Shown here in pieces: positions 1-9,266 of a stretch of 64,000 nucleotides of DNA. The stretch lies in assembly GCA_001970955.1 (NCBI GenBank), contig MPUH01000014.1, forward strand, positions 1 to 64,000. The letters are read 5' to 3'. Made by a program: the position numbers and the translations under genes. Origin of the DNA: Stentor coeruleus (taxonomy: Eukaryota > Ciliophora > Heterotrichea > Heterotrichida > Stentoridae). The number at the start of each line of letters is the position of its first letter. Position 1 is the stretch's first letter. The notes beneath the pieces are model-generated. The model did no database searches, was not told where the DNA came from, and worked only from the letters and a program-made list of their open reading frames with translations.

Positions 1-79
1 TTTCAAACTTTTTGCCGTTTAGTACTATTTCTGCTTTTAATGATATAATTTTTTTTACCGCTTGAGCTATCCTTGGCAT
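1..79 (-). CDS. partial N-terminus of a gene cut by the window edge
   Basis: An ATG at 79..77 on the minus strand opens a frame that stays free of stops to the window edge (26 codons, beginning MPRIAQAVKK). The fragment is basic and amphipathic. The sequence upstream of the ATG is AT-rich spacer. It is too short to assign a family, and its reality rests only on the open frame and a plausible coding texture. Confidence 0.4.
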   Translation of the reverse strand, partial: MPRIAQAVKKIISLKAEIVLNGKKFE

Positions 80-355
80 AATTTCCACGTCAAAACTTTA
101 ATGCTTAATTAAGTGGGAAAATGAATAATTTTATAATTTTTGTTTAAAGTAGGGTGATTAAATTTATGGACTTGAAATAATAAAATTTATAAAAACTGTC
201 AGTTGTTAGAGAATATAATAATGAATCTATAATTTCTGAAATGAATTTACAACGAATTTGTAATTTATTTGAAATAAAGTTAAAAAAATGTAATTAAAAC
301 ATAATTGCGATAATGACTAAAAAATTATACGAATATAAAATGCATTCATTTATGT

Positions 356-530
356 TAAAGTTTAAAGTGGGTGATAGTTAAGGTGGGATGGTTTAAACCT
401 TGTCCGATCGAGGTTTGTTTGTCCTACGATCTCTTTCTTTAGGCAGATTCAGTAAATTAAACCACTCATTTTCGCTGGTTATGTGACTCTTTATTTGGTT
501 TAGGAGGTCTTTACTGTTTCTTTTCTTCAT
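356..530 (-). repeat. dispersed repeat, copy A
   Basis: The reverse complement of this segment matches 11328..11503. Within the shared ORF I count 12 differences over 135 aligned bases (about 91% identity), and similarity continues about 35 bp past the stop codon. The two copies lie in opposite orientation about 11 kb apart. Similarity stops near the shared start region on one side and after a TTAAACTTTA-like stretch on the other. No terminal inverted repeats or target-site duplications are visible. Confidence 0.75.
393..530 (-). CDS. short conserved ORF (45 aa) in repeat copy A
   Basis: The ORF runs from ATG to TAA and encodes a basic 45-residue peptide beginning MKKRNSKDLL and ending NKPRSDKV. 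The copy at 11328..11468 shares 37 of 44 aligned residues, including the stretch LNLPKERD and an identical C-terminus. In copy A the codon just before the ATG is TAG, so no longer frame is available. Of the 12 base differences between the copies, 5 are synonymous and 7 change the residue, which is only weak evidence for selection. It could be a microprotein, the last exon of a decayed gene family, or a chance frame in a repeat. I do not recognise it. Confidence 0.35.
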   Translation of the reverse strand: MKKRNSKDLLNQIKSHITSENEWFNLLNLPKERDRRTNKPRSDKV

Positions 531-1223
531 CTATGCTACAACATTCAAGAAATAGGATGTAAGAATTTGAAGAAATGATAGATGAAGTATATAAAAAATT
601 AAAAAAAGGATACTGAAATATACATTGAAAGCCATTTGGATACAATTAGAGAGATTATAACTTTTTCTGACATATAAAACAATATTTTTAATCCCAATAT
701 CATATGACAATTTTGGTTTATATAGTAAAAACATTTTTATGATAATTTAATTTGCTTATATAATTATAAAGCAAATTGTATTTCTATATCAAGTATAATA
801 TATCAAGATAATCTCTCATACTAAAAATCAATTAAAACTTGCAATCACATCTAGCTTCCCTTTTTATAAGAATCAACTAATAATTTCTAGATTCTTTCAT
901 TATATTATTTCTATACACAACTATATCACAAAAAGCCCACTCTCATATTAACATTTACTATATTTTTCTTCACAATCCCAAAAAATATTTTTACCTCAGT
1001 AAATCCTAAAACATGTAATTTTCCCTTCATTCCTATCATAATAAATAAAACTTTAAAATTTAAACCTCAAATCATATAAATTTATCATAAAACCTCAAAA
1101 AGCAAGTTAAAAATCTTAAATACTTAAACTCATCTCTTATTAAAAAACCCTTTCTTATCTTCAAAAAAATCTCTCAAATCATCTTAATAATGTCTATATA
1201 TAGTTAACTTATCATCTTAATAA

Positions 1224-4200
1224 ATGGATATCAAGTGTACATCAGAAGATTGTTCACTCATAGGAATATACTCTTGTTGTGATGAGTCAAACTTATGCTT
1301 AACTCATTTGCATATTCACAACTCTCTCAATTTAGAACATAAGAAATCCCTATTTTTCATTACAAATCAAGACAAGCGTGAAGTTTTTGCAAATGCTTTC
1401 AAAGAGAAAATTGACCTAATAAAAACTCGTAAAGAGACCATGATCAGGCTTTTAACAAGTTTTTCAGAAGAAACAAAGATTAAAGTAGAAAAAATCATAG
1501 AAGACAATATGAAAATTGAAGCTGACTACATCCAAAGCTTAGATCTAATTATGTCTGATCAAACTGAATGGGATAGTAATACTGAAGAATTTTTAAATAA
1601 ACAAATTGGAGATGGTCAAGTCTTTTATACATTTACATCTGAGGAAGAAATAAACTTTAGGAATTTTATAGACAATTTGCAGACAGAAATAAAAATTGAT
1701 AATTGTGAAGAACAGGCTTTTTTAATTAGTAAACTTAAAGAAGAATTAGAGGAAAAGAATATGAAAATTGCCCAGATGGATGATATTAATAATAGATTAG
1801 AAGAAGAGCTGAGCAAAAAGATTGACGCGGTTGATATTAAAGATGAAAATCAGGATATGCTTATTTCTGAATTAAAAGAAGAATTGAATGAGAAATCTAA
1901 AAAAATAGTTGAAGTTGTTGAGATGAATTGTAGGTTGAAGGAAGAATTGGAGTTAAAATCTAAAGATTTTGTGTGTTTGGTTGAAGAGAGGAACTTGGAA
2001 GTTATGAAATTACAAGAGAAAATATATGGAATGTCTTGGAAAATATCTGAGATCGATTTGAAGCTGGAAGATGAATTAAATAAAAATATTTGTTTGACAA
2101 GTACGGCTGAAGAACAATGTATGCTGATATCTAAGCTCCAAAAAGAAATGCAAGAAATGTCTGAGAAAATAAATGAAATTACTGAGGTAAACAATAACTT
2201 CCAAGTAGAATTAGACGTAAAATCTAAAGAATTAGACTCTTTATCTGAAGAAAATCACATAAAAATCGCTAAACTACATGAAGAAATACAAGAAAAGTCC
2301 CAAAAAATAGCTGAAATACTTGAAATTAATTCTAAACTGGAAGAAAATCTAAAAAACACTATTGATTCCTCTTGTTTAGGTGAAAATTCAATACGTTTAA
2401 TCGATGAATTAAAAGAAGAACTACAAGAAAAGTCTCAAAAAATCATGGAAATAACTGAAGAACGAGATAGAGCTATACAAGAACGTATTGAAGAAAATTA
2501 TAAAATTGAAGAGTTTTTTAAAGAAAAAATCAAAGACCTCGAAAATGTTTTAAATGATAAAAACTATGAATTATCAAAAGCCTATGAGAAGATTGAACAA
2601 CTAAATACATATCCTTCTGAAAACCTTAATATAAAAGATGAGGAAATCAAAGTACTTGGAGAAAGGAATAATGAATTAATAACACAAATACAAGAAAATG
2701 ATAATAAAATATCAGGGTTTTATACATCTATAAAGGAATTAGAAGATCAGACAGAAATAAAAAATAATAAAATCGCTAAAATGCACAAGAAAATCAAAAA
2801 ACTTAAAAATGTGATTTCAAATAAATCAAATTATGAAAGTGAAATTAAAGAAGAAAATAAAGAATTGCTAGTTAAAATAGAGAATAAAGATGAGGAAATA
2901 AAAAATTTAGTTAAAGAGTTAGAAAAAGGTCAAAAATATATGGAAAAAGATAATGGGTCTAATGGTGAATTAGAAGAAAAAGTTCAAGATGCAGAAAAAA
3001 GGTTTTTAAATGCTGTAAATGAAATTGAAATATTGAATTTGAAAATAATAGAAATTGAAGAGGAACGTTTAAAATATTTTGAGACTTGCAACACTTTAAC
3101 AAATCAGTTAAGTGAATCAGAAAAGGAAAATGAAGCAAAAAATGAAGAAATAAAAGAAAAAACTGCTGAAATTATATTAAAAAATACAGAACTAGTAGAG
3201 GTATCCAAAAAAATCCAAGAACTATATACTGAAATAGAAAAAAACCAAATACATTCTTATGAACAAGCCCAAGAAATCCAACTAAAAAACACTGAAATCG
3301 ATATCAAAATGACTAAAATACAAGAAATAAACAAGGAAATCCAAGAAAAAGACTTTAACCTCAAAAAAATAGCCTCTGAGCTCCGTTCAAAAGATGATAA
3401 ACTTCTAGTCTTAGAGAAGGAAATCTTAAAAATACAAAAATCCAATACTGAAAATAAAACACTTCTTGAAGCCAAAGATAAAGAAATTAAAATTCTGCAG
3501 TCAAAAATCAGCAAACCGAAACCTTTAGCTATAGAATCAAAACCTATAACAGGAGATTCAAAAGTTCATATAGAAGAAATAAAATCTTTATCTACAAAGC
3601 TTAAAATTGCAGAAACAAAAATAAAATCACAAGAAAATGAAATTTTTTCTTTAAAAGAAGATCTTAAAAACCAACTCAAAGCTAATCTTGAAACTAAAAA
3701 AGACCCAATGGAACTGAAAAAATCAATAACTAGCATAGCACCAACTCCTATAGCATTTTCATCACGTAATCAAGATACTAAAAAGCCTAATTATTTGCCT
3801 TCACCATCACCTTTGATAACAGGTAATAGGAATATAAACCCTTCTGCTACATCCAATAATTCAACCAAACCGCCTCCTGCTATTTTTGCACCAAGTGCTC
3901 CACCACCTTTGATTAGTACATCTAATAACCTTCCACCATCTTTACTAACCACATCTATTAACCCTCCACCACCTTTGATTAGCACATCTAATAACCTTCC
4001 ACCATCTTTACTAACCACATCTAATAACCCTCCACCACCTTTACTAACCACATCTATTAACCCTCCACCACCTTTATTAACCACATCAAATAACCCTCCA
4101 CCTTTGCTTGTCACTCAAACTAGCCTTCCACCACTTTTAAATGTTTCTTCAACTAATCCACCACCTTTATTTGGTAGTCAAAATAAATTAGATCAACCAC

Positions 4201-5030
4201 AAATATATGCAAAAAAACAACCAATACCAAATCGTCCAGAAAATAATTCAGAAATCAATTCAGAATTAGAGCGAAAAATTAAAGAAATAACTACTGAGAA
4301 AGAGCAACTTAATAAGAAAATTGAGGAATTATCTAATGAATATGAATCTAAAGTACAAAAACTATCTGAAGAACAACAAGAATATAAAAAGCTTATAGAA
4401 GAAGAAAAAAACAGAAACAAAGAACTTCTTGAAAAACAAGAAATACTTGAGAAAGCAAACGATGAAGAAGAAAAGCAAAGATTATGTTTAGAACTTGAGG
4501 TTATAAAATACGATAAAAATCTTATAGAAAATTTCTTAGTACAAAATATAAGGAAAAAATTTAATATATCAGAAGATCCAATACAAGAATTTCGATTATT
4601 TGAATGTGAAATTAGCCCTGTAATGGATAGAGATGGTCAATATTATGCAGAAATTTTAGTTGATAAGCTTCATTTTTATGGAAATCAAGATGGTATTAAT
4701 GCTTATGATGAAAATTCTCAATATGTTCAAACTTTAAAGCATGAAAGATTAGATTATTTTAAAGGCTTTTGTGTATCAGGGAACATGAAAGCTTTTTGTG
4801 TTTTATATGAAAATGAATTGGCATTATATAGTATAAATGATTTGAATACAACATTTTTAACTGTAGTGGAGCTAAATGGGATTTTTACTGTATATTTTAC
4901 TTGGAATGGGAAGTTTTGCTTAGTATGTGGCTCTGAAGAATTGATACTTTTATTCGTTGGAGAAAGGGTAGAAAATATAGTTCGGTTGAATCTTAGTGAG
5001 TATCCTGCAATTTCTAGTATTTTCTCATAA
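1224..5030 (+). CDS. B-box zinc finger / long coiled-coil / proline-rich / propeller-like scaffold protein
   Basis: The protein has 1268 residues. Residues 5-39 form a B-box-like zinc site with Cys5, Cys10, Cys18/19, Cys25 and His28/30/32/39. About 55-830 is a Glu/Lys-rich coiled coil with heptad texture and loose repeats resembling EELQEKSQKI. Residues about 872-985 hold tandem polyproline repeats (PPPLL separated by TTS-N), similar in style to formin FH1 profilin-binding tracts. A second coil covers about 1010-1110, and the C-terminus (about 1120-1268) has beta-strand texture like WD or Kelch blades. The order resembles TRIM-like or cytoskeletal scaffold proteins, but there is no RING. The ATG follows an AT-rich leader with no earlier ATG in frame. 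It is convergent with a paralogue-like gene at 5212..8010. The function is inferred as structural; no enzyme motif is seen. Confidence 0.88.
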   Translation: MDIKCTSEDCSLIGIYSCCDESNLCLTHLHIHNSLNLEHKKSLFFITNQDKREVFANAFKEKIDLIKTRKETMIRLLTSFSEETKIKVEKIIEDNMKIEADYIQSLDLIMSDQTEWDSNTEEFLNKQIGDGQVFYTFTSEEEINFRNFIDNLQTEIKIDNCEEQAFLISKLKEELEEKNMKIAQMDDINNRLEEELSKKIDAVDIKDENQDMLISELKEELNEKSKKIVEVVEMNCRLKEELELKSKDFVCLVEERNLEVMKLQEKIYGMSWKISEIDLKLEDELNKNICLTSTAEEQCMLISKLQKEMQEMSEKINEITEVNNNFQVELDVKSKELDSLSEENHIKIAKLHEEIQEKSQKIAEILEINSKLEENLKNTIDSSCLGENSIRLIDELKEELQEKSQKIMEITEERDRAIQERIEENYKIEEFFKEKIKDLENVLNDKNYELSKAYEKIEQLNTYPSENLNIKDEEIKVLGERNNELITQIQENDNKISGFYTSIKELEDQTEIKNNKIAKMHKKIKKLKNVISNKSNYESEIKEENKELLVKIENKDEEIKNLVKELEKGQKYMEKDNGSNGELEEKVQDAEKRFLNAVNEIEILNLKIIEIEEERLKYFETCNTLTNQLSESEKENEAKNEEIKEKTAEIILKNTELVEVSKKIQELYTEIEKNQIHSYEQAQEIQLKNTEIDIKMTKIQEINKEIQEKDFNLKKIASELRSKDDKLLVLEKEILKIQKSNTENKTLLEAKDKEIKILQSKISKPKPLAIESKPITGDSKVHIEEIKSLSTKLKIAETKIKSQENEIFSLKEDLKNQLKANLETKKDPMELKKSITSIAPTPIAFSSRNQDTKKPNYLPSPSPLITGNRNINPSATSNNSTKPPPAIFAPSAPPPLISTSNNLPPSLLTTSINPPPPLISTSNNLPPSLLTTSNNPPPPLLTTSINPPPPLLTTSNNPPPLLVTQTSLPPLLNVSSTNPPPLFGSQNKLDQPQIYAKKQPIPNRPENNSEINSELERKIKEITTEKEQLNKKIEELSNEYESKVQKLSEEQQEYKKLIEEEKNRNKELLEKQEILEKANDEEEKQRLCLELEVIKYDKNLIENFLVQNIRKKFNISEDPIQEFRLFECEISPVMDRDGQYYAEILVDKLHFYGNQDGINAYDENSQYVQTLKHERLDYFKGFCVSGNMKAFCVLYENELALYSINDLNTTFLTVVELNGIFTVYFTWNGKFCLVCGSEELILLFVGERVENIVRLNLSEYPAISSIFS
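3898..4180 (+). repeat. in-frame polyproline minisatellite
   Basis: A degenerate tandem repeat lies inside the B-box gene. Units of about 30-45 nt alternate CCACCACCTTT-type blocks with ACCACATCTAATAAC-type blocks, encoding PPPLL-TTS-NNP. The repeats stay in frame, so length changes would alter the number of proline blocks without breaking the protein. Confidence 0.8.
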
Positions 5031-5211
5031 GATTTATAGATTAGTTAGGTAATTACCTAAAAGACTTATTAAAAATATTTTATAATGTGGTTTGTATATT
5101 AGTTTTATATATGAAAAGCTAATCCTACCTTTAAACTTCATACAAAATTATCTAAAAAATCTTAAAAATCATATCAAAAAATAATTTCTTATTTATTATA
5201 ACAAACAAGCC
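5031..5211. other. convergent spacer
   Basis: This 181-bp spacer lies between the stops of two convergent genes. Its left half has G over C on the plus strand and its right half C over G, so each gene's own 3' flank is G-biased on its sense strand. No hairpin or polyadenylation signal can be assigned with confidence. Confidence 0.4.
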
Positions 5212-8010
5212 CTACAATGATCCAACACATATTTCAAAAGCAGTTCTAACAACATCAAATTCCTTTTCTGTAAACTTGTTTATAAGTTTGCTATACTTCA
5301 AACTCCACACACTTATTGAAGTTCCTATAAACACACAGAACTGTGAATTTTCACTAAACTTAATACAGTTTATCCCATGATGTTTCAATGCCTGTTTTTT
5401 TTGAAGCTCCATTTCCATAACTTGTAATATTAAAATATCAGAAGTATTATAAAGTACTAAATACTGACAATCAGGAGAAATATAAAAACAACTGAATTTG
5501 TTTATATCATTTGTATATGAAAATACAACATTTTTAGTCCTTTTATCAATTTTACAGATTCCCATATCGTTGCTATGAACCCACCAAAAACTTTCCATTT
5601 CTATATAAGTTTTGTATATATTAGGAAAATCAGTTGGTATATCACTTGAGCTTTTTCTACCATGGACTAGATTTAATTTGATATCGTCGTTTAAAAATGC
5701 ATTTCTTGGACCTTTTAATGCTTTTACAATACGGTTGTATATGTGTTTTTCTAATACAATTCTTTCCTTTTCTGATTCAGCCCAGTTTTCTTTAAGGGTT
5801 TCATATGCTTTTTCTATATTTTTAAGGTTTACAAGCTCAGATTCTAGGCCTTGGATTTTTTCTTGGGATTTTTTCCAGTCTTTTTGGAATGCTTCAACTT
5901 CAGTTTGTAATGCAGAAATGACTTCAGTTTGTTTTTTTAGTAGTTCTTGATGGTTGTCTTGAGTTACGTTGTAATACAAGTTTTTATAATATTCGCTTTC
6001 TTTTTTCGCATATTCAAGTAAGTTTAACAAGTTTTCATTGTTTTCCTCAGAAGACGGTGCTGAGTTTTTGATTTTCACATCATAAAAATCATTATTTTTA
6101 GATAAACTTTCTATAGTTGTTGATAATATTTGTATCGTTTTTCCTTGTGATGCAACTTTTTCTTCAAGTTCTTTTATAGTATTTTTATCTATATTTTTAT
6201 TTTCATAACCCTGCTGATCTTTGAGTTCATATTTTATTTTTTCATACTCTTCACTTAATTCTCTAAGTTTTTTATCCTGATTTTCAATCTCAGTTTCGAT
6301 TTTTGCTTTGTTTTTTTCTAGTTCTTCAGTATGATATTTTAGATTTGAGCTATCTTTGATCATACTGCTAACTTGTTGTTCAAGGTGTTTTTTGGCGCAG
6401 TTTATTTCTTCGATTCTGATTTTCAAATTTTCGTTTTCCGCTGTGAGTTTTTCGTTAATCTCAACAAAAAAACTGTTTGCCAATAAGGTTTTATCTGAAT
6501 CTAATGATATTTTTCTATCTTTTTCATCAAGTTCCGATAGTTGGAGTTCTTCAAGAGCTTCCATCATTGAAATTTCGCTTGCATTTCCTAGGCTTAAAAG
6601 TTTTTTATGCTGTGAAAAACTTTTAGAACGATTTGCCAAGGCCCGATCAGGAGGAGAAGAGTCGATTTTTATTGAAAACTGTGTCGAGAAGTTTAAATAG
6701 TCATCTTTTTGGTAGTATTCTGGTTTAACTTCATGGATTTTTCTAAGTTCTTCTTGAAAACTTTTAGCTTTTTTTTGAAAATGCAGTTTTTCTAGTTTGA
6801 TTTCGTTGATTTTGTGTGTAAAATCACTAAGAATACTTTCAATGATTTCTTTGTGGACGTGTTTTAATTGCTTAATTTCTAGGTTTTTTGATTGCTCAAT
6901 AAACTTCAGTTTTTCTTCAACTCTTTTTATTTCAAATTTCGCTGCAGCCAACTCTGTGACCAAGCCAAGATTTGATTTTTCTAAAGCTTTGTACCTTTCT
7001 TGTAAACTTTTTAACGACTTTTGTGATGATTCTAATGATATTATTAATGAAGTTATCCCTTTGCCTTTGGTTTTTAGTTCATCTTCTAATGAAACTATCA
7101 TAACTTTTTCCAAATACTGGATTTTTGTCGTATCTTTAAAATGCTTTTCTTCAAGTTCCTGTATTTTTTTATCTTTTATCATCACCTGGTTTTCAATTTC
7201 CCTTAAACTTTCCCCTTTGTTTCTAAGTTTTTCCGATAACTTTTTATTTTTATCTTCAAAATCTTTAACCTTTTTTATAACATCCTCCACCCCTTTCAGA
7301 GTTTTCTCTTCAAATTCATTCAAAACCTTTCCAATAGTCATACTTTTCTCATCAAAATCATTTTTTTTACTCATAAACCTCATTTTTATCTCCTCCAACT
7401 CCATCGCTTTAACTTCTAATCCTCTAACAACCTCTTTATTCTTATCTAATTCCATTATCAACTCCTGTTTTTCTAATAAAATCCTTTCATATCTCATAAT
7501 AATCTCTTTTATTTCTCCAACACTTAAACCAAACTCATATTCCAAATGACTTTTCTCCAGGATAATTTTCGCTATTTCACATATTTTCTCTATCTTTTCT
7601 TCATATTCTCCTTCAATCATAGTATTCATAACAAAGCTATGGATTTCCCCTTTATTAATTTCGAAACCCTCATCATCAAAGCTTTGTATATATTTCTGAG
7701 CTTTTTCTATTTTTTCCTTTAGAAAAATCACTGGTTTAATTTTTTCATCTACTAGGATTTTAAGGTTTTTTGAAGTTTTGATAAAGTCAAGGATTATTTC
7801 TTGCTTTTTTGCTGTGATTTGTTTTGTTAGTTTTTCGAAGAAAGCCGCGGAAGATGAAAGGGCTGATGAACAGAAGCGTTTTTTATGAAGACTTTTTAAC
7901 TTTTTATGTACGAAATAGTGTAGGTCACATAATGGGTTTGTAGAACATATAGAACAGATAAATGAGGCTGGGTCTTTACAGGTTGGGTATGTACATAATG
8001 ATGATTCCAT
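5212..8010 (-). CDS. B-box zinc finger / coiled-coil scaffold protein with propeller-like C-terminus
   Basis: The protein has 932 residues with the same architecture as the gene at 1224..5030, minus the proline tract. The N-terminal zinc ligands are Cys6, Cys11, Cys19, Cys22, Cys28, His31, His35 and a later His. A coiled coil spans about 50-770, with a short break near 440-470 where a basic Ser-rich segment sits. The last 140 residues have alternating beta-strand texture and WD-like phrases such as ISVWSLKYSK. The two genes are tail to tail, which fits an old inverted duplication. The start ATG at 8010 is preceded by a C-poor (sense G-depleted) flank. The likely role is a cytoskeletal or cortical scaffold; this is inference. 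Confidence 0.87.
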   Translation of the reverse strand: MESSLCTYPTCKDPASFICSICSTNPLCDLHYFVHKKLKSLHKKRFCSSALSSSAAFFEKLTKQITAKKQEIILDFIKTSKNLKILVDEKIKPVIFLKEKIEKAQKYIQSFDDEGFEINKGEIHSFVMNTMIEGEYEEKIEKICEIAKIILEKSHLEYEFGLSVGEIKEIIMRYERILLEKQELIMELDKNKEVVRGLEVKAMELEEIKMRFMSKKNDFDEKSMTIGKVLNEFEEKTLKGVEDVIKKVKDFEDKNKKLSEKLRNKGESLREIENQVMIKDKKIQELEEKHFKDTTKIQYLEKVMIVSLEDELKTKGKGITSLIISLESSQKSLKSLQERYKALEKSNLGLVTELAAAKFEIKRVEEKLKFIEQSKNLEIKQLKHVHKEIIESILSDFTHKINEIKLEKLHFQKKAKSFQEELRKIHEVKPEYYQKDDYLNFSTQFSIKIDSSPPDRALANRSKSFSQHKKLLSLGNASEISMMEALEELQLSELDEKDRKISLDSDKTLLANSFFVEINEKLTAENENLKIRIEEINCAKKHLEQQVSSMIKDSSNLKYHTEELEKNKAKIETEIENQDKKLRELSEEYEKIKYELKDQQGYENKNIDKNTIKELEEKVASQGKTIQILSTTIESLSKNNDFYDVKIKNSAPSSEENNENLLNLLEYAKKESEYYKNLYYNVTQDNHQELLKKQTEVISALQTEVEAFQKDWKKSQEKIQGLESELVNLKNIEKAYETLKENWAESEKERIVLEKHIYNRIVKALKGPRNAFLNDDIKLNLVHGRKSSSDIPTDFPNIYKTYIEMESFWWVHSNDMGICKIDKRTKNVVFSYTNDINKFSCFYISPDCQYLVLYNTSDILILQVMEMELQKKQALKHHGINCIKFSENSQFCVFIGTSISVWSLKYSKLINKFTEKEFDVVRTAFEICVGSL

Positions 8011-9266
8011 TTATTAAGAATATGTTAGAGAAGAAAAGATGAGTTTAAATTATGAGGAAAGATAAGTTTTTTATTGTAAGGTTTTACTTTAGGGTAGAGA
8101 AAATTGTAGATTAGATTAGGGATTTTATAGTGATTTTTTTTTGAGTTGTGAGTAGGGTGTATTATTATTTTATAATTTTAGGGTTTATTGTGAGAATTTA
8201 TGTTAAGTTATGTGTATATATAGAGATCGGTTATAGAGAATATTGTGATAGAAGTTTTTTATTATGATTGAGGCAATTTCTGACTAGTTTTAAGATTAGG
8301 TTAGATATTTATGATATATTAAATTGAGATAGATTAAGTATTGGTTTTTTATGTTGAAAGGAAATTATTTTGTATACTGTTGAAAGAGTTGCTGAGAGTA
8401 TTTGAAAATTTATTATGTGGCATATGCCAATATTGGAATTTTTTAATTGAAAAACAACGTAGAGCATTTTTTTCTTTTTAGCAGGGTGAATGATTTCTGT
8501 TATCAAGGTTTCTTATATATAGTATAGGATTCTAGGATTTTTTGTATTTCTATATTTTCTAATTGATTATGAGTTAGTTTTATAGTTTAATTTAAAAAAA
8601 TTATTAAGATTTTAAGTACTTTTTTCTTTTATCTACAAGAATCTTAGATAAATTATTGATGTAGCATGTGACTAACGAGATGGTTGGAGGGTAAATTATT
8701 TTTATAAGGAATTTCATTAAGGTTATGTTGAGAATAAAATTTTTGCATAGCAGTTGTTGAAGAGTATGATTAGCATTAAATAATATGATTTGCAAAAATA
8801 TGTTTATGATTATAATTCAGGTAGTCTACTATTCTAATATTTTCTCTAATATATCATATTACTAAAAGAACTATACAGTAGTATTGTAAATTAATTACAC
8901 AAAACTATTAGTCATACTCTTTTAAAATCAAAATGCGTTAGTAAAAAATAATTATCAAAGTGTTAAATGAATCTAATTATCATAAGCATATAAATATATA
9001 TAAAAAAATTAGCCAAATTTCAATTAGCACTTCAAGCTTTTACTAGTATAGTTTAAAATATTAAAACTTTTATACTAAAAACATGACATTTGATTTAAAA
9101 GTTTTTTATTCAACCTTCAAAGCTCATTATCTTATCTCCCATTCCTTAAAATCATTTAAAAACCCTTTGCAAACATCAAAAAAAAAACTTTGTCTTTTTA
9201 TTATATCCTTCTAAACCATCTAATCACTTTATTTATATATCGATAGAAAATTAAATATAACTTTTA
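8011..9266. other. divergent intergenic region, no gene supported
   Basis: This spacer separates two divergently transcribed genes. From 8011 to about 8580 the plus strand is G-rich and C-poor; from about 8870 to 9266 it is C-rich and G-poor. The switch lies near the middle, as expected if each half is the 5' flank of its own gene. Short frames at 8309..8506 and 8604..8795 (minus) lack family features and I do not call them genes. Confidence 0.5.

Larger units (their letters stand above)
80..1223. other. spacer with one repeat copy and otherwise no gene
   Basis: This stretch separates the left-edge gene from the first B-box gene. Apart from the repeat copy at about 356..530 it is AT-rich. 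From about 830 to 1223 the plus strand is rich in C and A and nearly lacks G, the typical texture upstream of genes here. An open frame at 531..734 (minus) is hydrophobic but has no supporting feature. Confidence 0.6.

Noticed and set aside
393-530. tRNA-derived SINE or structural RNA in the dispersed repeat
   Set aside because: No A/B box or cloverleaf was visible by eye, and the best-conserved part coincides with an ORF. This was judged without a folding program.
531-734. 67-codon hydrophobic frame next to repeat copy A
   Set aside because: It has no homologue at copy B, is very AT-rich, and no 15-nt intron joins it to the short ORF.
6797-7549. 250-codon open frame on the plus strand antisense to the B-box/coiled-coil gene
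   Set aside because: It is a by-product of the Glu/Lys-rich coiled-coil codons, whose reverse complement gives Phe/Ser/Leu-rich sequence without stops.
8309-8795. Two short minus-strand frames in the divergent spacer
   Set aside because: They lack family features and their texture is explained by AT-rich, skewed spacer DNA.
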